From Thermanaerothrix sp. (lineage in GTDB: Bacteria; Synergistota; Synergistia; Synergistales; Synergistaceae), in contig JAOACP010000013.1 of assembly GCA_026417795.1 (NCBI GenBank), positions 1 to 50,671 on the forward strand: 50,671 nucleotides of DNA, in the 5' to 3' direction. Under the pieces are notes generated by a model that did not search any database, was not told the DNA's origin, and worked only from the letters and a program-made list of their open reading frames with translations. The translations under genes were made by a program, and so were the position numbers. The number at the start of each line of letters is the position of its first letter. Within the stretch, counting starts at the first letter, position 1. Below are positions 24,123-32,014 of this stretch, piece by piece.

Positions 24123-24711
24123 CGCCATCACCTCCTCCCTCTCCCATAAACGACCTTATCTCCCGCAAAAGCTCCTCCTTAGAGGCGAACTTTATCCTCT
24201 TCCTGCTCATCCCCACGGGGAGGGACCTCGCAAGCCTCCTAAGCTCCATCACCGTCATTGCCTCCAGCTCACGGTCCGAAGGGGAAGCCTCCTTTTGGGG
24301 GCTAATGGGAACTGAGGCTTCGCCTCCACCATTAGGATCCACCAGGAACCCATGGGCTGAATCGGTTTCCTCCGCCGGCTCACTCCCGCCGGAGGGTGGA
24401 ACTTCCTGGCCGCCAGGGGCCGGAACCAGCATCTGCCAAACCTCCCGGTGAGGGCGGGGTATGACGTGCACCCACCTCATGCCTACCCGAAGCTTCTCCA
24501 CCGAGGCGGCGGCCGCGTCCACCGCGGCCCTGACGGAGGCCACGTCGCCGGCCAGCAAAACGGTTACTATCCCCCCCTTGACCTTGCGGACACCCAACAG
24601 GGTCACCGACGCGGCCTTAAGGGCGGAATCCGCCGCCTCCACCGCCCCCAGCATCCCAAACACCTCCACCATGCCGAGGGCCTTGCCCGTGATGCCGCCG
24701 TCCCATCCCAT
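24112..24711 (-). CDS. BMC shell protein with C-terminal extension (EutK/PduK-like), Rho_N/SAP-like tail
   Basis: About 199 residues; start ATG 24711 or GTG 24723. Residues ~8-95 form one BMC domain ([32 protein letters not shown]). A Pro/Gly/Ser/Glu-rich linker of about 50 residues leads to a basic helical module, LEAMTVMELRRLARSLPVG then KRIKFASKEELLREI, which resembles Rho_N/SAP-type nucleic-acid-binding motifs. E. coli EutK also has a BMC domain plus a nucleic-acid-binding-like C-terminal domain, but a different fold. Role of the tail unknown. Confidence 0.82.
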   Translation of the reverse strand: MGWDGGITGKALGMVEVFGMLGAVEAADSALKAASVTLLGVRKVKGGIVTVLLAGDVASVRAAVDAAAASVEKLRVGMRWVHVIPRPHREVWQMLVPAPGGQEVPPSGGSEPAEETDSAHGFLVDPNGGGEASVPISPQKEASPSDRELEAMTVMELRRLARSLPVGMSRKRIKFASKEELLREIRSFMGEGGGDGGAG

Positions 24712-24739
24712 TGGGCAGGCCACTCCCAGAGCCCGGACC

Positions 24740-25393
24740 CTAGAAGAGCAGCGGGTTCTCGGCCACGAATATCACCGCCTGGGCGAAGGCGTCGCAGGCG
24801 GCCTTACAGGCGGACTGGGAACCGGTGAGCAAACCCCCGCCAAAGTTGGTCTCCGAAGGAGGGCCGTAGAAAGCCGCCAGCCTCACGTCCGCGGCCTTCA
24901 ACGCCGCATCCAGTGCGTACATGGCCTCCAACGGAGGGGCTATCAGGTAAGCCAGGGCCTCCCCCTCCTTTATCCCCGCCACCTTGGAGAGGTAGCTGCC
25001 GGTCCTGGATATGCAGTGGGCGTAGTAAGGTATGGTGTCGTCGTCGTTGGCGGACACGAACCACGCCTCGTTCTCTATAAAATCCGCTATGGCGTTGAGC
25101 CCGCTGCGGACCTCCGCGGGGTTGGGGCCCGCTATTATCCCGATGATCTCCCCCGCCAGCTTCGTGTTGGCATTCGCGGCCCCGCCGTAGAAGGACTTGG
25201 CGTACACCACCTCCACGTCCGCCTTCTTGGTGGCCTCGTCCAGGGCGGTGTAGGTCACGTCGTCGCTGTCAGCGGTGACCATGCCAAGGCTCCTCTGGTC
25301 GGGCCTAAGGCCCAGGGCCGATGCCATGTCGGGGTTGACGTTGGGAATTATCTTTACGCTCAAAAGCCTCGCCTTCAGGGGATCTCCCTTCAT
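24740..25393 (-). CDS. eutL: Ethanolamine microcompartment trimeric shell protein EutL
   Basis: 217 residues, the usual EutL length; ATG after GGAGGG. Two BMC domains, with EutL hallmarks VKIIPNVNPDMASALGL at the N-terminus, SLGMVTADSDDVTYTALDEA, EVVYAKSFYGGAANA and TGSQSACKAACDAF. EutL trimers have a gated pore able to open widely and can bind ethanolamine between subunits. It sits directly after eutC. Confidence 0.96.
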   Translation of the reverse strand: MKGDPLKARLLSVKIIPNVNPDMASALGLRPDQRSLGMVTADSDDVTYTALDEATKKADVEVVYAKSFYGGAANANTKLAGEIIGIIAGPNPAEVRSGLNAIADFIENEAWFVSANDDDTIPYYAHCISRTGSYLSKVAGIKEGEALAYLIAPPLEAMYALDAALKAADVRLAAFYGPPSETNFGGGLLTGSQSACKAACDAFAQAVIFVAENPLLF

Positions 25394-25419
25394 CTTCCTT
25401 CCCTCCTTAAGGGCTCGTT

Positions 25420-26319
25420 TTAAAGCTTAAGATCTATCCCGCTTACCTTCTTGTCCAGCATCAGCCGGATGATCTCCCCTATGTAGCCCCCCGCCTCAAC
25501 CGCCGGGGTGCCTCCCCGGTGGATGTTGGACACCACCGTACGCCTGGCCTCGGGCATGCCAACGGTGCCCCGGTAGGTTATGTAGGCGGACATGCTCTCC
25601 GCGGTGACCAATCCGGGCCTCTCGCCGATCAACACGCAGACCACCTCTGCGCCGGTAACCTCGGATACGACGTCCATGGCGGGAACCCTGCCGTACTTCA
25701 CGAAGAAGGGCTTGGGCAGCTTGATCCCCGTGGCCTCCAGCGCCTGGGATATGGCCTTGAAGGTGTCCATGCCGTTGGCCTCCACCGCGGTGGTGCTGAG
25801 CCCGTCGGACAGGTAGACCAACACCTTGGGAGGCTGGGGCACCATGGACTTGATCACCCCCTTGGCCTCCTCGGAGAACCTCCTCCCCAGGTCAGGCCTG
25901 GTCAGAAACTGGTCCTTGTCGGAGCAGAGGGTCTGGACCAACTTAAGGTCGTTGGCTTTAAGGAACTCGTCGGATATGTCGCTGAACACCGCGTCCTGGG
26001 CGGCGGCATGGTCCGCCCTAAAGCGCAGCAGCGTGTCGGTCTTGTAGCGGGGCCCCGCCCTCCAAACCCCCAGCCTGGCGGGGGTCTTCTCCTTCATCGC
26101 CATGAGGGCCTTAGGGTCCTTGGGCTCCGGCACAAGACAATGCTTCCTTATGTCCAGCTGGGTTATATCGGGCAGGGCCTCCGCCTCCAGATCCTGAAGG
26201 CTGCCCCCCGGCGCCTTGGTGGCCTGGGGCTCCTTCACACCCTCCTGCCCCGCCTCCCGGGACCCCATCTCCATCAGTATCTCCTTCACCAGCTGCTTCA
26301 GCTCAAGCTCCGTCACCAT
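25420..26319 (-). CDS. eutC: Ethanolamine ammonia-lyase small subunit
   Basis: About 299 residues from ATG 26319, 9 bases after GGGAGGG and just past the eutB stop; earlier in-frame starts lie inside eutB. The N-terminal helix VTELELKQLVKEILMEMG is the EutC targeting peptide known to bring the lyase into the lumen. The lyase domain follows: ARLGVWRAGPRYKTDTLLRFRAD, YLSDGLSTTAVEANG, VCVLIGERPGL and SNIHRGGTPAVEAGGYIG, covering the cobalamin-binding region. With EutB it cleaves ethanolamine to acetaldehyde and ammonia using AdoCbl. Confidence 0.96.
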   Translation of the reverse strand: MVTELELKQLVKEILMEMGSREAGQEGVKEPQATKAPGGSLQDLEAEALPDITQLDIRKHCLVPEPKDPKALMAMKEKTPARLGVWRAGPRYKTDTLLRFRADHAAAQDAVFSDISDEFLKANDLKLVQTLCSDKDQFLTRPDLGRRFSEEAKGVIKSMVPQPPKVLVYLSDGLSTTAVEANGMDTFKAISQALEATGIKLPKPFFVKYGRVPAMDVVSEVTGAEVVCVLIGERPGLVTAESMSAYITYRGTVGMPEARRTVVSNIHRGGTPAVEAGGYIGEIIRLMLDKKVSGIDLKL

Positions 26320-26336
26320 CTCTACCATCCCTCCCA

Positions 26337-27698
26337 TCAGCAGAAGATGGAGGCATCCCCGGCCCGGTCGGTCAGGGCGCCGTTCTCCATGATCCCCCAT
26401 TTCTCAAGCCAACGCTCGAACTCAGGGATGGGGCGCACCTTAAGCAGCTGCCTTAAAGTGGGGGTATCGTGGTAGCTGGTGCACTGGTAGTTGAGCATCA
26501 CGTCGTCCCCGTGGGGTATCCCCATGAAGTAGTTGCATCCCGCAGCGGTCAAAAGCACCGCCAGGTTCTCCACGTCGTTCTGGTCCGCCTTCATATGGTT
26601 GGTGTAGCAGGCGTCGCATCCCATGGGTATTCCAGTGAGCTTGCCCATGAAATGGTCCTCAAGGCCCGCCCTTATGACCTGCTTGCTGTCGTACAGGTAC
26701 TCCGGACCTATGAACCCAACCACGGTGTTGACCAGGAAGGGCTTGAACCGCTTGGCGAAACCGTAACAGCGGGCCTCCATGGTGACCTGGTCCGAATCGA
26801 AGTGGGCGTCCGAAGAGAGCTCCGACCCCTGGCCGGTCTCAAAGTACATGAAATTAGGCCCCACGGACGTGCCCTGACAGGCCGCCAGCTCCATGGCCTC
26901 CGCCAGCATCTGGGCGCTTATGCCGAAGGCCTCGTTGCCCTTCTGGGATCCCGCTATGCTCTGGAAGAATAGGTCCGTGGGTGCCCCCTGGCGCACCGCC
27001 TCCATCTGGGTGCTTACGTGGGCGAGCACGCAGATCTGGGTGGGTATCTGGTACCTCTCCTTTATCTCCTGGAAGCTGTGAAGTATCTTCTTCACGTTCT
27101 CCACCGTGTCGTCCACCGGGTTGAGGCCTATAACCGCATCCCCTACCCCGTAGGACAGACCCTCGAATATGGAGGCCCTGATCCCTTCCACGTCATCGGT
27201 GGGGTGGTTGGGCTGAAGCCGGGACGCAAGGGTCCCGGGCAACCCTATGGTGGTGTTGCAGTGGGCTGGAACCCGGATCTTGCTGGCCCCATATATGAGA
27301 TCCATGTTGCTCATGAGCTTCGCCACTCCGGCTATGACCTCGCTGGTAAGCCCACGGCTTACGCGCCTTATGTCTTCCCCGGTGGTGCGGTCCGACAGTA
27401 TCCACTCCCGAAGCTCGCCTATGGTCCAGTTGCGTATCTCCGCGTAGACCCTCTCGTTCACGTCGTCCTGGATTATCCTGGTTACCTCGTCCTCCTCGTA
27501 GGGCACCACCGGGTTGTTCCGCAAGTCCCCCACCGTCAGGTTCGCCAAAACGTGCTTCGCCGCCACCCGCTCCTCCATCGACTCGGCGATTATACCCGCC
27601 AGGCGGTCCCCGGACTTCTCCTCGTTCGCCTTGGCAAGTACCTCCTTAACGCTCCCGAACTGGTACACCCGACCAAAAAGCTTGGTCTTAAGCTTCAC
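26337..27698 (-). CDS. eutB: Ethanolamine ammonia-lyase large subunit
   Basis: 453 residues, the normal EutB length; GTG start with GGAGGTG upstream. The TIM barrel carries family sequence throughout: KLMSNMDLIYGASKIRV, CNTTIGLPGTLASRLQPNHP, YGVGDAVIGLNPVDDTVEN and GIPMGCDACYTNHMKADQND. It binds substrate and the upper face of AdoCbl for the radical 1,2-elimination. First gene of the operon, read from a leader with a cobalamin riboswitch. Confidence 0.97.
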   Translation of the reverse strand: MKLKTKLFGRVYQFGSVKEVLAKANEEKSGDRLAGIIAESMEERVAAKHVLANLTVGDLRNNPVVPYEEDEVTRIIQDDVNERVYAEIRNWTIGELREWILSDRTTGEDIRRVSRGLTSEVIAGVAKLMSNMDLIYGASKIRVPAHCNTTIGLPGTLASRLQPNHPTDDVEGIRASIFEGLSYGVGDAVIGLNPVDDTVENVKKILHSFQEIKERYQIPTQICVLAHVSTQMEAVRQGAPTDLFFQSIAGSQKGNEAFGISAQMLAEAMELAACQGTSVGPNFMYFETGQGSELSSDAHFDSDQVTMEARCYGFAKRFKPFLVNTVVGFIGPEYLYDSKQVIRAGLEDHFMGKLTGIPMGCDACYTNHMKADQNDVENLAVLLTAAGCNYFMGIPHGDDVMLNYQCTSYHDTPTLRQLLKVRPIPEFERWLEKWGIMENGALTDRAGDASIFC

Positions 27699-27756
27699 CT
27701 CTCCATCACCTCCAACCGCTCAAGGTCTAAACCGAAACGCAAAACCCCCATAAACC

Positions 27757-27818
27757 AAAAACCCCGGCCCCCACGCGCCCATAGGCATGCAAGCCCAGCA
27801 ACGCATGGGGCCCCGGGG
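27757..27818 (-). terminator. Intrinsic terminator in the eut leader (riboswitch expression platform)
   Basis: On the minus strand a CCCCGGGGCCCC arm pairs with GGGGGCCGGGG across a 33-base loop region and is followed at once by TTTTTGGTTT. It lies between the cobalamin aptamer and eutB, about 60 bases before the start codon, so it can attenuate the whole operon. Confidence 0.8.
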
Positions 27819-27842
27819 TCACGCGGAACCTCAAGTCCTCCT

Positions 27843-27976
27843 CCACGAAAGGTCTCCTGGCTTACCTTCATCCTTTGCCGCACCTTCCCGGGCATACCCC
27901 AGTGGCATCACGCGGCATCGTCAGGATCACAGTGGCGGCCCCGCGCCGAACTCCCATCGGCTTCCCTGGATCGTGG
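27843..27976 (-). promoter_or_regulatory. Cobalamin (B12) riboswitch aptamer
   Basis: Read on the minus strand: closing stem CCACGA/TCGTGG; AGGGAA; a GCCGA/TCGGC hairpin with loop TGGGAGT; GCGGGGCCGCCACTGT (core near 27929-27936); TGCCACTGG then CGGGAAGG; and the B12 box AAGCCAGGAGACCT at 27850-27863. These are the conserved blocks of the cobalamin family in the correct order. It precedes an intrinsic terminator and then eutB, whose product needs AdoCbl. Whether ligand promotes or prevents termination cannot be settled by eye. Confidence 0.93.
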
Positions 27977-28049
27977 AAGGATCTCTTAAACACTACGCAA
28001 GCGATAAACAGATGCACCGTTCAACAAGAACAACACCACTGCCGTATCA

Positions 28050-28078
28050 AGATTATCCACGCAATCTAAAATAGTCAA
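28050..28078 (-). promoter_or_regulatory. Promoter of the eut operon
   Basis: On the minus strand TTGACT, a 17-base spacer and TAATCT. Predicted transcription start is near 28043, about 67 bases before the aptamer, giving a leader of roughly 345 bases. It is divergent from ptsI. Confidence 0.75.
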
Positions 28079-28141
28079 CCCATAGTCCAATGTTGTATTT
28101 TTATAAAGCAAGCACAAATTTCACCGGGGTGCAATAAAGAC

Positions 28142-28270
28142 ATGAACCCGCCGAACCATTCGAAGTACCTGAACCCTAAAGACCATCGAGCCCCACGGGA
28201 AAAACCAAAGGGGGCTAAAGAGGAAGGCCAGAACGCCAAAGATGAAAAAATGGATCCCCCAATACCCTAA
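28142..28270 (+). CDS. Possible 42-residue basic/acidic small protein (doubtful)
   Basis: ATG to TAA, 42 residues, charged and proline-rich (KPKGAKEEGQNAKDEK). No recognised family and no hydrophobic segment. The ribosome site is poor (GGGGTG 11 bases upstream), and G/C at codon third positions is clearly lower than in neighbouring genes, which argues against a long-standing gene. The 270-base stretch from 28079 to 28340 otherwise holds only the ptsI promoter. Confidence 0.2.
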   Translation: MNPPNHSKYLNPKDHRAPREKPKGAKEEGQNAKDEKMDPPIP

Positions 28271-28310
28271 GTTAGACCCACCCAGCCCGCGGGGGCTTCA
28301 TACATACCCT

Positions 28311-28339
28311 TTGCTTAAATCCCCCATAAAAGCTAAACT
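28311..28339 (+). promoter_or_regulatory. Promoter of ptsI
   Basis: TTGCTT and TAAACT with a 17-base spacer, 30 bases before the TTG start. Confidence 0.65.
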
Positions 28340-28369
28340 TATCCCATGCCATACTAGGGGGGAAGTAAC

Positions 28370-30121
28370 TTGAATTCTCTAGCTTCCAGCGAACAGGTAA
28401 CCGTCAAAGGACTGCCCATATCCCCAGGCCTTGCCAAAGGGGTGATACTCCGGATCCACCAAAGGCCCTTCCAGCACTCCGGCTCACCCCAGGTCAACTC
28501 CGAGTACGACAAGCAGCGCTTCCGGGATGCCCAGGAAAGGGCCATAGAGCAGCTGAAGGCCCTGGCGGACTCCACTAAGGCCACCCTGGGGCCCGAGAAG
28601 GCCGCCATCTTCGAGGCCCACCAGCTCATGATCCAGGACCCCATGCTGGTGGAGGCCATACTGGCCGCCATCATGCAGGGCCAGTGCCTGGAGGACGCCA
28701 TAGTGGACGCCACCCTCTCAATAAAGGCCCAGTTCGACGCCCTGGAGGACCCGTACTTCAAGGAGCGGGCGGCGGACATCCTGGACATAGGGCAGAGGCT
28801 CTTCCGCATCGTCACCGGCGGGGAGGACATAAGCCAGATCGACGACCGGCAGGACTACGTCATAGTCACCGACGAGATAGCCCCCTCCGACGCGGCGGTG
28901 CTGGGCATAAAGCGGAACGTCAAGGCGGTGGTCACCGCCCAGGGAGGCCCCACCAGCCACTCGGCCATACTCCTCAAGGCCCTGGAGATCCCCGCAGTGT
29001 CCGGCATACCCATCGACGACAGCTTCAAAAAGGGACAGGTCATCCTGGTGGACGGCGTGGGCGGCGAGGTGGTGCTCTTCCCCTCCGAACAGTTCGAAGA
29101 GGCCTTCGACCGTCGCATAAAGGCCCAGGAGGAGACCCGGCTTAGGCTCAAGGACCTCAAGGGGAAGCCCAGCGTCACCAGGGACGGGGTTTCGGTCCTC
29201 CTCTTCGGCAACATCGCATCCCCCAAGGACACCCAAAAGGTGCTCAACTTCGGCGGCACCGGGGTGGGGCTCTTCCGCACCGAGTTCCTCTTCATGGGCC
29301 GCTCGGACGCACCCTCAGAGGACGAGCAGTTTGAGGCCTACAGCGAAGCTATCAAATCCATGGCGCCGCACCCGGTCATAATCCGCACCCTCGACGCCGG
29401 AGGCGACAAGGAGGTGCCCTACATCAAGGGACTGGTGGGCGAGGAGGCCAACCCCTTCCTGGGGCTCAGGGCCATAAGGGTCTGCATGGAGTACCGGGAG
29501 CTCTTCATGACCCAACTCAGGGCCCTGGCCCGGGCTTCCGCCTTCGGGAACCTCAAGATAATGCTGCCCATGGTCACAAGCCTCTGGGAGGTGCGGACCG
29601 CCAGGGCCATGCTGGCGGAGGCCATGCTCAGCGTCAAGGACTCAGGACACCAGGTGGCGGACCACATAGACCTAGGCATAATGATAGAGGTCCCCGCCGC
29701 CGCCGCGTCGGCCCACGCGCTGGCCAAGGAGGTGGACTTCTTCTCCGTGGGGACCAACGACCTGGTGCAGTACACCCTGGCGGTGGACCGGCAGAACCCA
29801 AGGCTCCTGCAGTGGTACGAACCATTCCACCCGTCGATAATCGCACTGCTGGAGAACACCGCAAGGGCGGCCCACGAATCGAACATAGAGCTCGGCATGT
29901 GCGGCGAGATGGCGGGAGACCCGCTGGCGCTGCCGCTACTGGTGGCTTTGGGCTTCCACGAGCTATCCATGTCCGCCCCACGGATCCCCTGGATACAGGA
30001 CTACCTCATGAGGCTCACCAAGGACCGATGCGTGGACCTCTTACAAAAGGTTCGGACCATGGACTCCGGCTCGTCCATACGGGAGGAGCTCACCCGCTTC
30101 ATGGAGGAACACCAGGCGTGA
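28370..30121 (+). CDS. ptsI: Phosphoenolpyruvate-protein phosphotransferase (PTS enzyme I)
   Basis: 583 residues, TTG start after GGGGGG. It transfers phosphate from PEP to HPr. Phosphorylated His197 is in GGPTSHSAI; the PEP-binding barrel shows GTGVGLFRTEFLFMGR, DAGGDKEVPYI, LPMVTSLWEV and the C-terminal active-site segment GMCGEMAGDP. Domain order (HPr-binding helices, phosphohistidine domain, PEP barrel) is normal. No HPr or EII gene lies in the window, so its sugar targets are unknown; it stands alone, convergent with the prepilin peptidase. Confidence 0.96.
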   Translation: MNSLASSEQVTVKGLPISPGLAKGVILRIHQRPFQHSGSPQVNSEYDKQRFRDAQERAIEQLKALADSTKATLGPEKAAIFEAHQLMIQDPMLVEAILAAIMQGQCLEDAIVDATLSIKAQFDALEDPYFKERAADILDIGQRLFRIVTGGEDISQIDDRQDYVIVTDEIAPSDAAVLGIKRNVKAVVTAQGGPTSHSAILLKALEIPAVSGIPIDDSFKKGQVILVDGVGGEVVLFPSEQFEEAFDRRIKAQEETRLRLKDLKGKPSVTRDGVSVLLFGNIASPKDTQKVLNFGGTGVGLFRTEFLFMGRSDAPSEDEQFEAYSEAIKSMAPHPVIIRTLDAGGDKEVPYIKGLVGEEANPFLGLRAIRVCMEYRELFMTQLRALARASAFGNLKIMLPMVTSLWEVRTARAMLAEAMLSVKDSGHQVADHIDLGIMIEVPAAAASAHALAKEVDFFSVGTNDLVQYTLAVDRQNPRLLQWYEPFHPSIIALLENTARAAHESNIELGMCGEMAGDPLALPLLVALGFHELSMSAPRIPWIQDYLMRLTKDRCVDLLQKVRTMDSGSSIREELTRFMEEHQA

Positions 30122-30125
30122 GCCG

Positions 30126-30917
30126 CTAAAACCAAAGGGCTGCGAACCAGTCGCTAAGAGATCGAATTATCCACCCCTTCAACATGAAGGCCAGGAAGGA
30201 CCCGACCCAGAGGAAAGGACCGAAGGGCACCGGGTCCTTCCTGTTTAGGCGCCCCTTGAGGACCATTACGATGGCCCAAAGGCCGCCTATTATAACGGCG
30301 AAGTATACCCCAAGAAGGGCGCCGATGGGGCCTAAGAAGGTGCCAAGGCCGCCCATTAGAATGGCGTCCCCTATCCCCATGCGGCCAAAGGAGACCACCA
30401 CGATCACCGCAAGGGGAAGGAAACCCCCAAGGCCGCCCAAAAGGGCCCACTTAATCCCTACTATCCCACCGTTCAGGAACCCCAACCCCACCCCGACGAG
30501 GAAGGACGCCGCGGACACCGCGTCGTAAACGTAACCGCTCTCCCGGTCGGTCACGGCGTGGAAGAGGCCGAAGGCGAACATGGCCATGCAGGACGCCGCC
30601 TTCAACCCGGGGCCGAATACGTAAACCGCCGCCCCAAAGGCAAGGGCGGTGAAGGCCTCGTAGAAGAGGTACTCCTTGGGTATGTAGGATCCGCAGGTCC
30701 TGCACCGACCCCGGAACCAAAGGAACGACAGCACGGGGATCAGGTCCCCGGTGCTGAGCTGCCTGCCGCAGGACTCGCAACAGGACCTCTCCCGCCCCCA
30801 AAAGGGACGCCCCGTCACAAACCGGTGGGCGGCGGTCTCTATGAACGACGCCACGCAAGCCCCAAGTAGAACCGACATCACCGTCATAAGCCATTTCAAT
30901 GTATCATCTAAATACAC
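30126..30917 (-). CDS. Prepilin peptidase (type IV leader peptidase, A24)
   Basis: 263 residues, GTG start with GAGGTGG 6 bases upstream. An N-terminal cytoplasmic zinc loop has CESCGR and CRTCGSYIP (two CxxC pairs); several membrane helices follow. Catalytic aspartates are expected in HAVTDRESGYVYD and in the GxGD motif MGIGDAI. It cleaves and N-methylates type IV prepilin-like proteins at the membrane. No pilin genes are adjacent. Only 4 bases separate it from the convergent ptsI; it is divergent from a tautomerase gene. Confidence 0.93.
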   Translation of the reverse strand: MYLDDTLKWLMTVMSVLLGACVASFIETAAHRFVTGRPFWGRERSCCESCGRQLSTGDLIPVLSFLWFRGRCRTCGSYIPKEYLFYEAFTALAFGAAVYVFGPGLKAASCMAMFAFGLFHAVTDRESGYVYDAVSAASFLVGVGLGFLNGGIVGIKWALLGGLGGFLPLAVIVVVSFGRMGIGDAILMGGLGTFLGPIGALLGVYFAVIIGGLWAIVMVLKGRLNRKDPVPFGPFLWVGSFLAFMLKGWIIRSLSDWFAALWF

Positions 30918-30950
30918 TCAAAACCACCTCGCGAAGGGATGGTGAACTGC

Positions 30951-31139
30951 TTGCCCATAGTTGAGATCCACATGCTGGAAGGCCGGGACGCAACGGCCAA
31001 GGAGGAGCTGGTGAAGAGGGTGACCGACGCGGTGTGCGCCTCCTTGGGAGTCCAAAGGGAACAGGTGCGCATAATCATAAGGGAGATGCGGAAGGAGGAT
31101 TACGCCGTGGGCGGCACCCTCTGGTCCCAAAGGACCTAA
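30951..31139 (+). CDS. 4-oxalocrotonate tautomerase family protein
   Basis: 62 residues when started at TTG 30951, which puts Pro directly after the initiator (LPIVEIHMLEGRD). An N-terminal catalytic proline exposed by Met removal is the hallmark of this family, so the ATG 12 bases upstream is rejected. GGATGGTGA provides a ribosome site at 8 bases. The rest (KEELVKRVTDAVCASLGV, VRIIIREMRKEDYAVGG) fits the short hexameric tautomerases. Substrate unknown. Its stop overlaps the convergent acyltransferase by 4 bases. Confidence 0.9.
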   Translation: MPIVEIHMLEGRDATAKEELVKRVTDAVCASLGVQREQVRIIIREMRKEDYAVGGTLWSQRT

Positions 31140-32011
31140 CCCTGGGAAGGAAGGACCTCCATGGCCTCCCTGAACCGGCGGTGCTGCCAAAACCACTGCT
31201 CCGGGTGCCGCCTTATGGCCCCCTCAAGGGCCCGGTTAACCGCCTCCACCCCAAGGGCTATGCGGGACTCCCGGTCCCCGCCCTCGTCCCACCGCACGGG
31301 GCTGAACCTAAGCCGATGCCGAAAGGGCCCCTCCCGCCAGGCCTCAAGGAGCACCACCGGCATCCCCGTGAGGTACCGAAAGACCGAAGGCCCCTTCACG
31401 GTGGAGGTCCTGTGCCCGAAGAACTCCGCCGGCATGCCCTCTCCACCCCCGTGCTGGTCCGCCAGGACCCCCAGCACCGCCCCCCCTTTAAGGGCCTTCA
31501 GAGCCCGGGACATGTGCTCCCCCTTGGAGATGGGCCTAACCCCGCCCTTGCGGCGGAAGGCATCCAAAAGGTCCGCCTGGCCGCCGTTCTCCGGGGGACG
31601 CACTATGGGCATGAGCGGATAGCCCGACTGGGCCATCCAGAACGCCGCCAGCTCCCAGTTCCCAAGATGGGCAGTCACCAATATGACGCCTCGCCCCTCC
31701 CCCAGGGGCCGGTCCAGCTCCTCAAGCCCTTCGGCGGACTTGACCCAATCCAGGGCCAGCTCGGGGCGCACGTTAAGGGCAAGGCACTCCACCAACATCC
31801 ACGCCAGGTGGTCCACCGCCCGGCGGTACAGGGCCTTCAGCTCCTGGTCCGAAAGGCCCTCAAGGGCCAGGGCCATGTTGTACCTGGCCACCTTGCCCCT
31901 GGGATCCATGGCCACGAGGAGCCCCCGCACAACCCTCTGCATCACAAGGGCAACCGGGTACGAGAGGGCCCCCTTGCCGAGGGCCCTTAAGGCCTTATCC
32001 TGAAGGGACAC
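31136..32011 (-). CDS. Lipid A biosynthesis acyltransferase (LpxL/LpxM/HtrB family)
   Basis: 291 residues, GTG start after GGAGGGG. The acyltransferase motif HxxxxE is seen in TAHLGNWELAAF, with VLADQHGGGEGMPAEFFG and GMPVVLLEAWREG downstream; one hydrophobic N-terminal segment suggests inner-membrane attachment. The family adds secondary acyl chains to lipid A, implying an outer membrane with LPS. Four bases after tyrS and probably co-transcribed with it. Which acyl step it performs is not predictable. Confidence 0.92.
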   Translation of the reverse strand: MSLQDKALRALGKGALSYPVALVMQRVVRGLLVAMDPRGKVARYNMALALEGLSDQELKALYRRAVDHLAWMLVECLALNVRPELALDWVKSAEGLEELDRPLGEGRGVILVTAHLGNWELAAFWMAQSGYPLMPIVRPPENGGQADLLDAFRRKGGVRPISKGEHMSRALKALKGGAVLGVLADQHGGGEGMPAEFFGHRTSTVKGPSVFRYLTGMPVVLLEAWREGPFRHRLRFSPVRWDEGGDRESRIALGVEAVNRALEGAIRRHPEQWFWQHRRFREAMEVLPSQG

Positions 32012-32014
32012 TCC

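Noticed and set aside
13025-28078. Eut locus as a recent mobile acquisition
   Set aside because: No integrase, transposase, tRNA or direct repeats flank it, and base composition and start-codon habits match the rest of the window.
28060-28085. IscR-type binding site at the eut promoter
   Set aside because: GACT-ATTTT-AG resembles half of an IscR site, but the similarity is mostly due to the TTGACT -35 box and the second half does not match.
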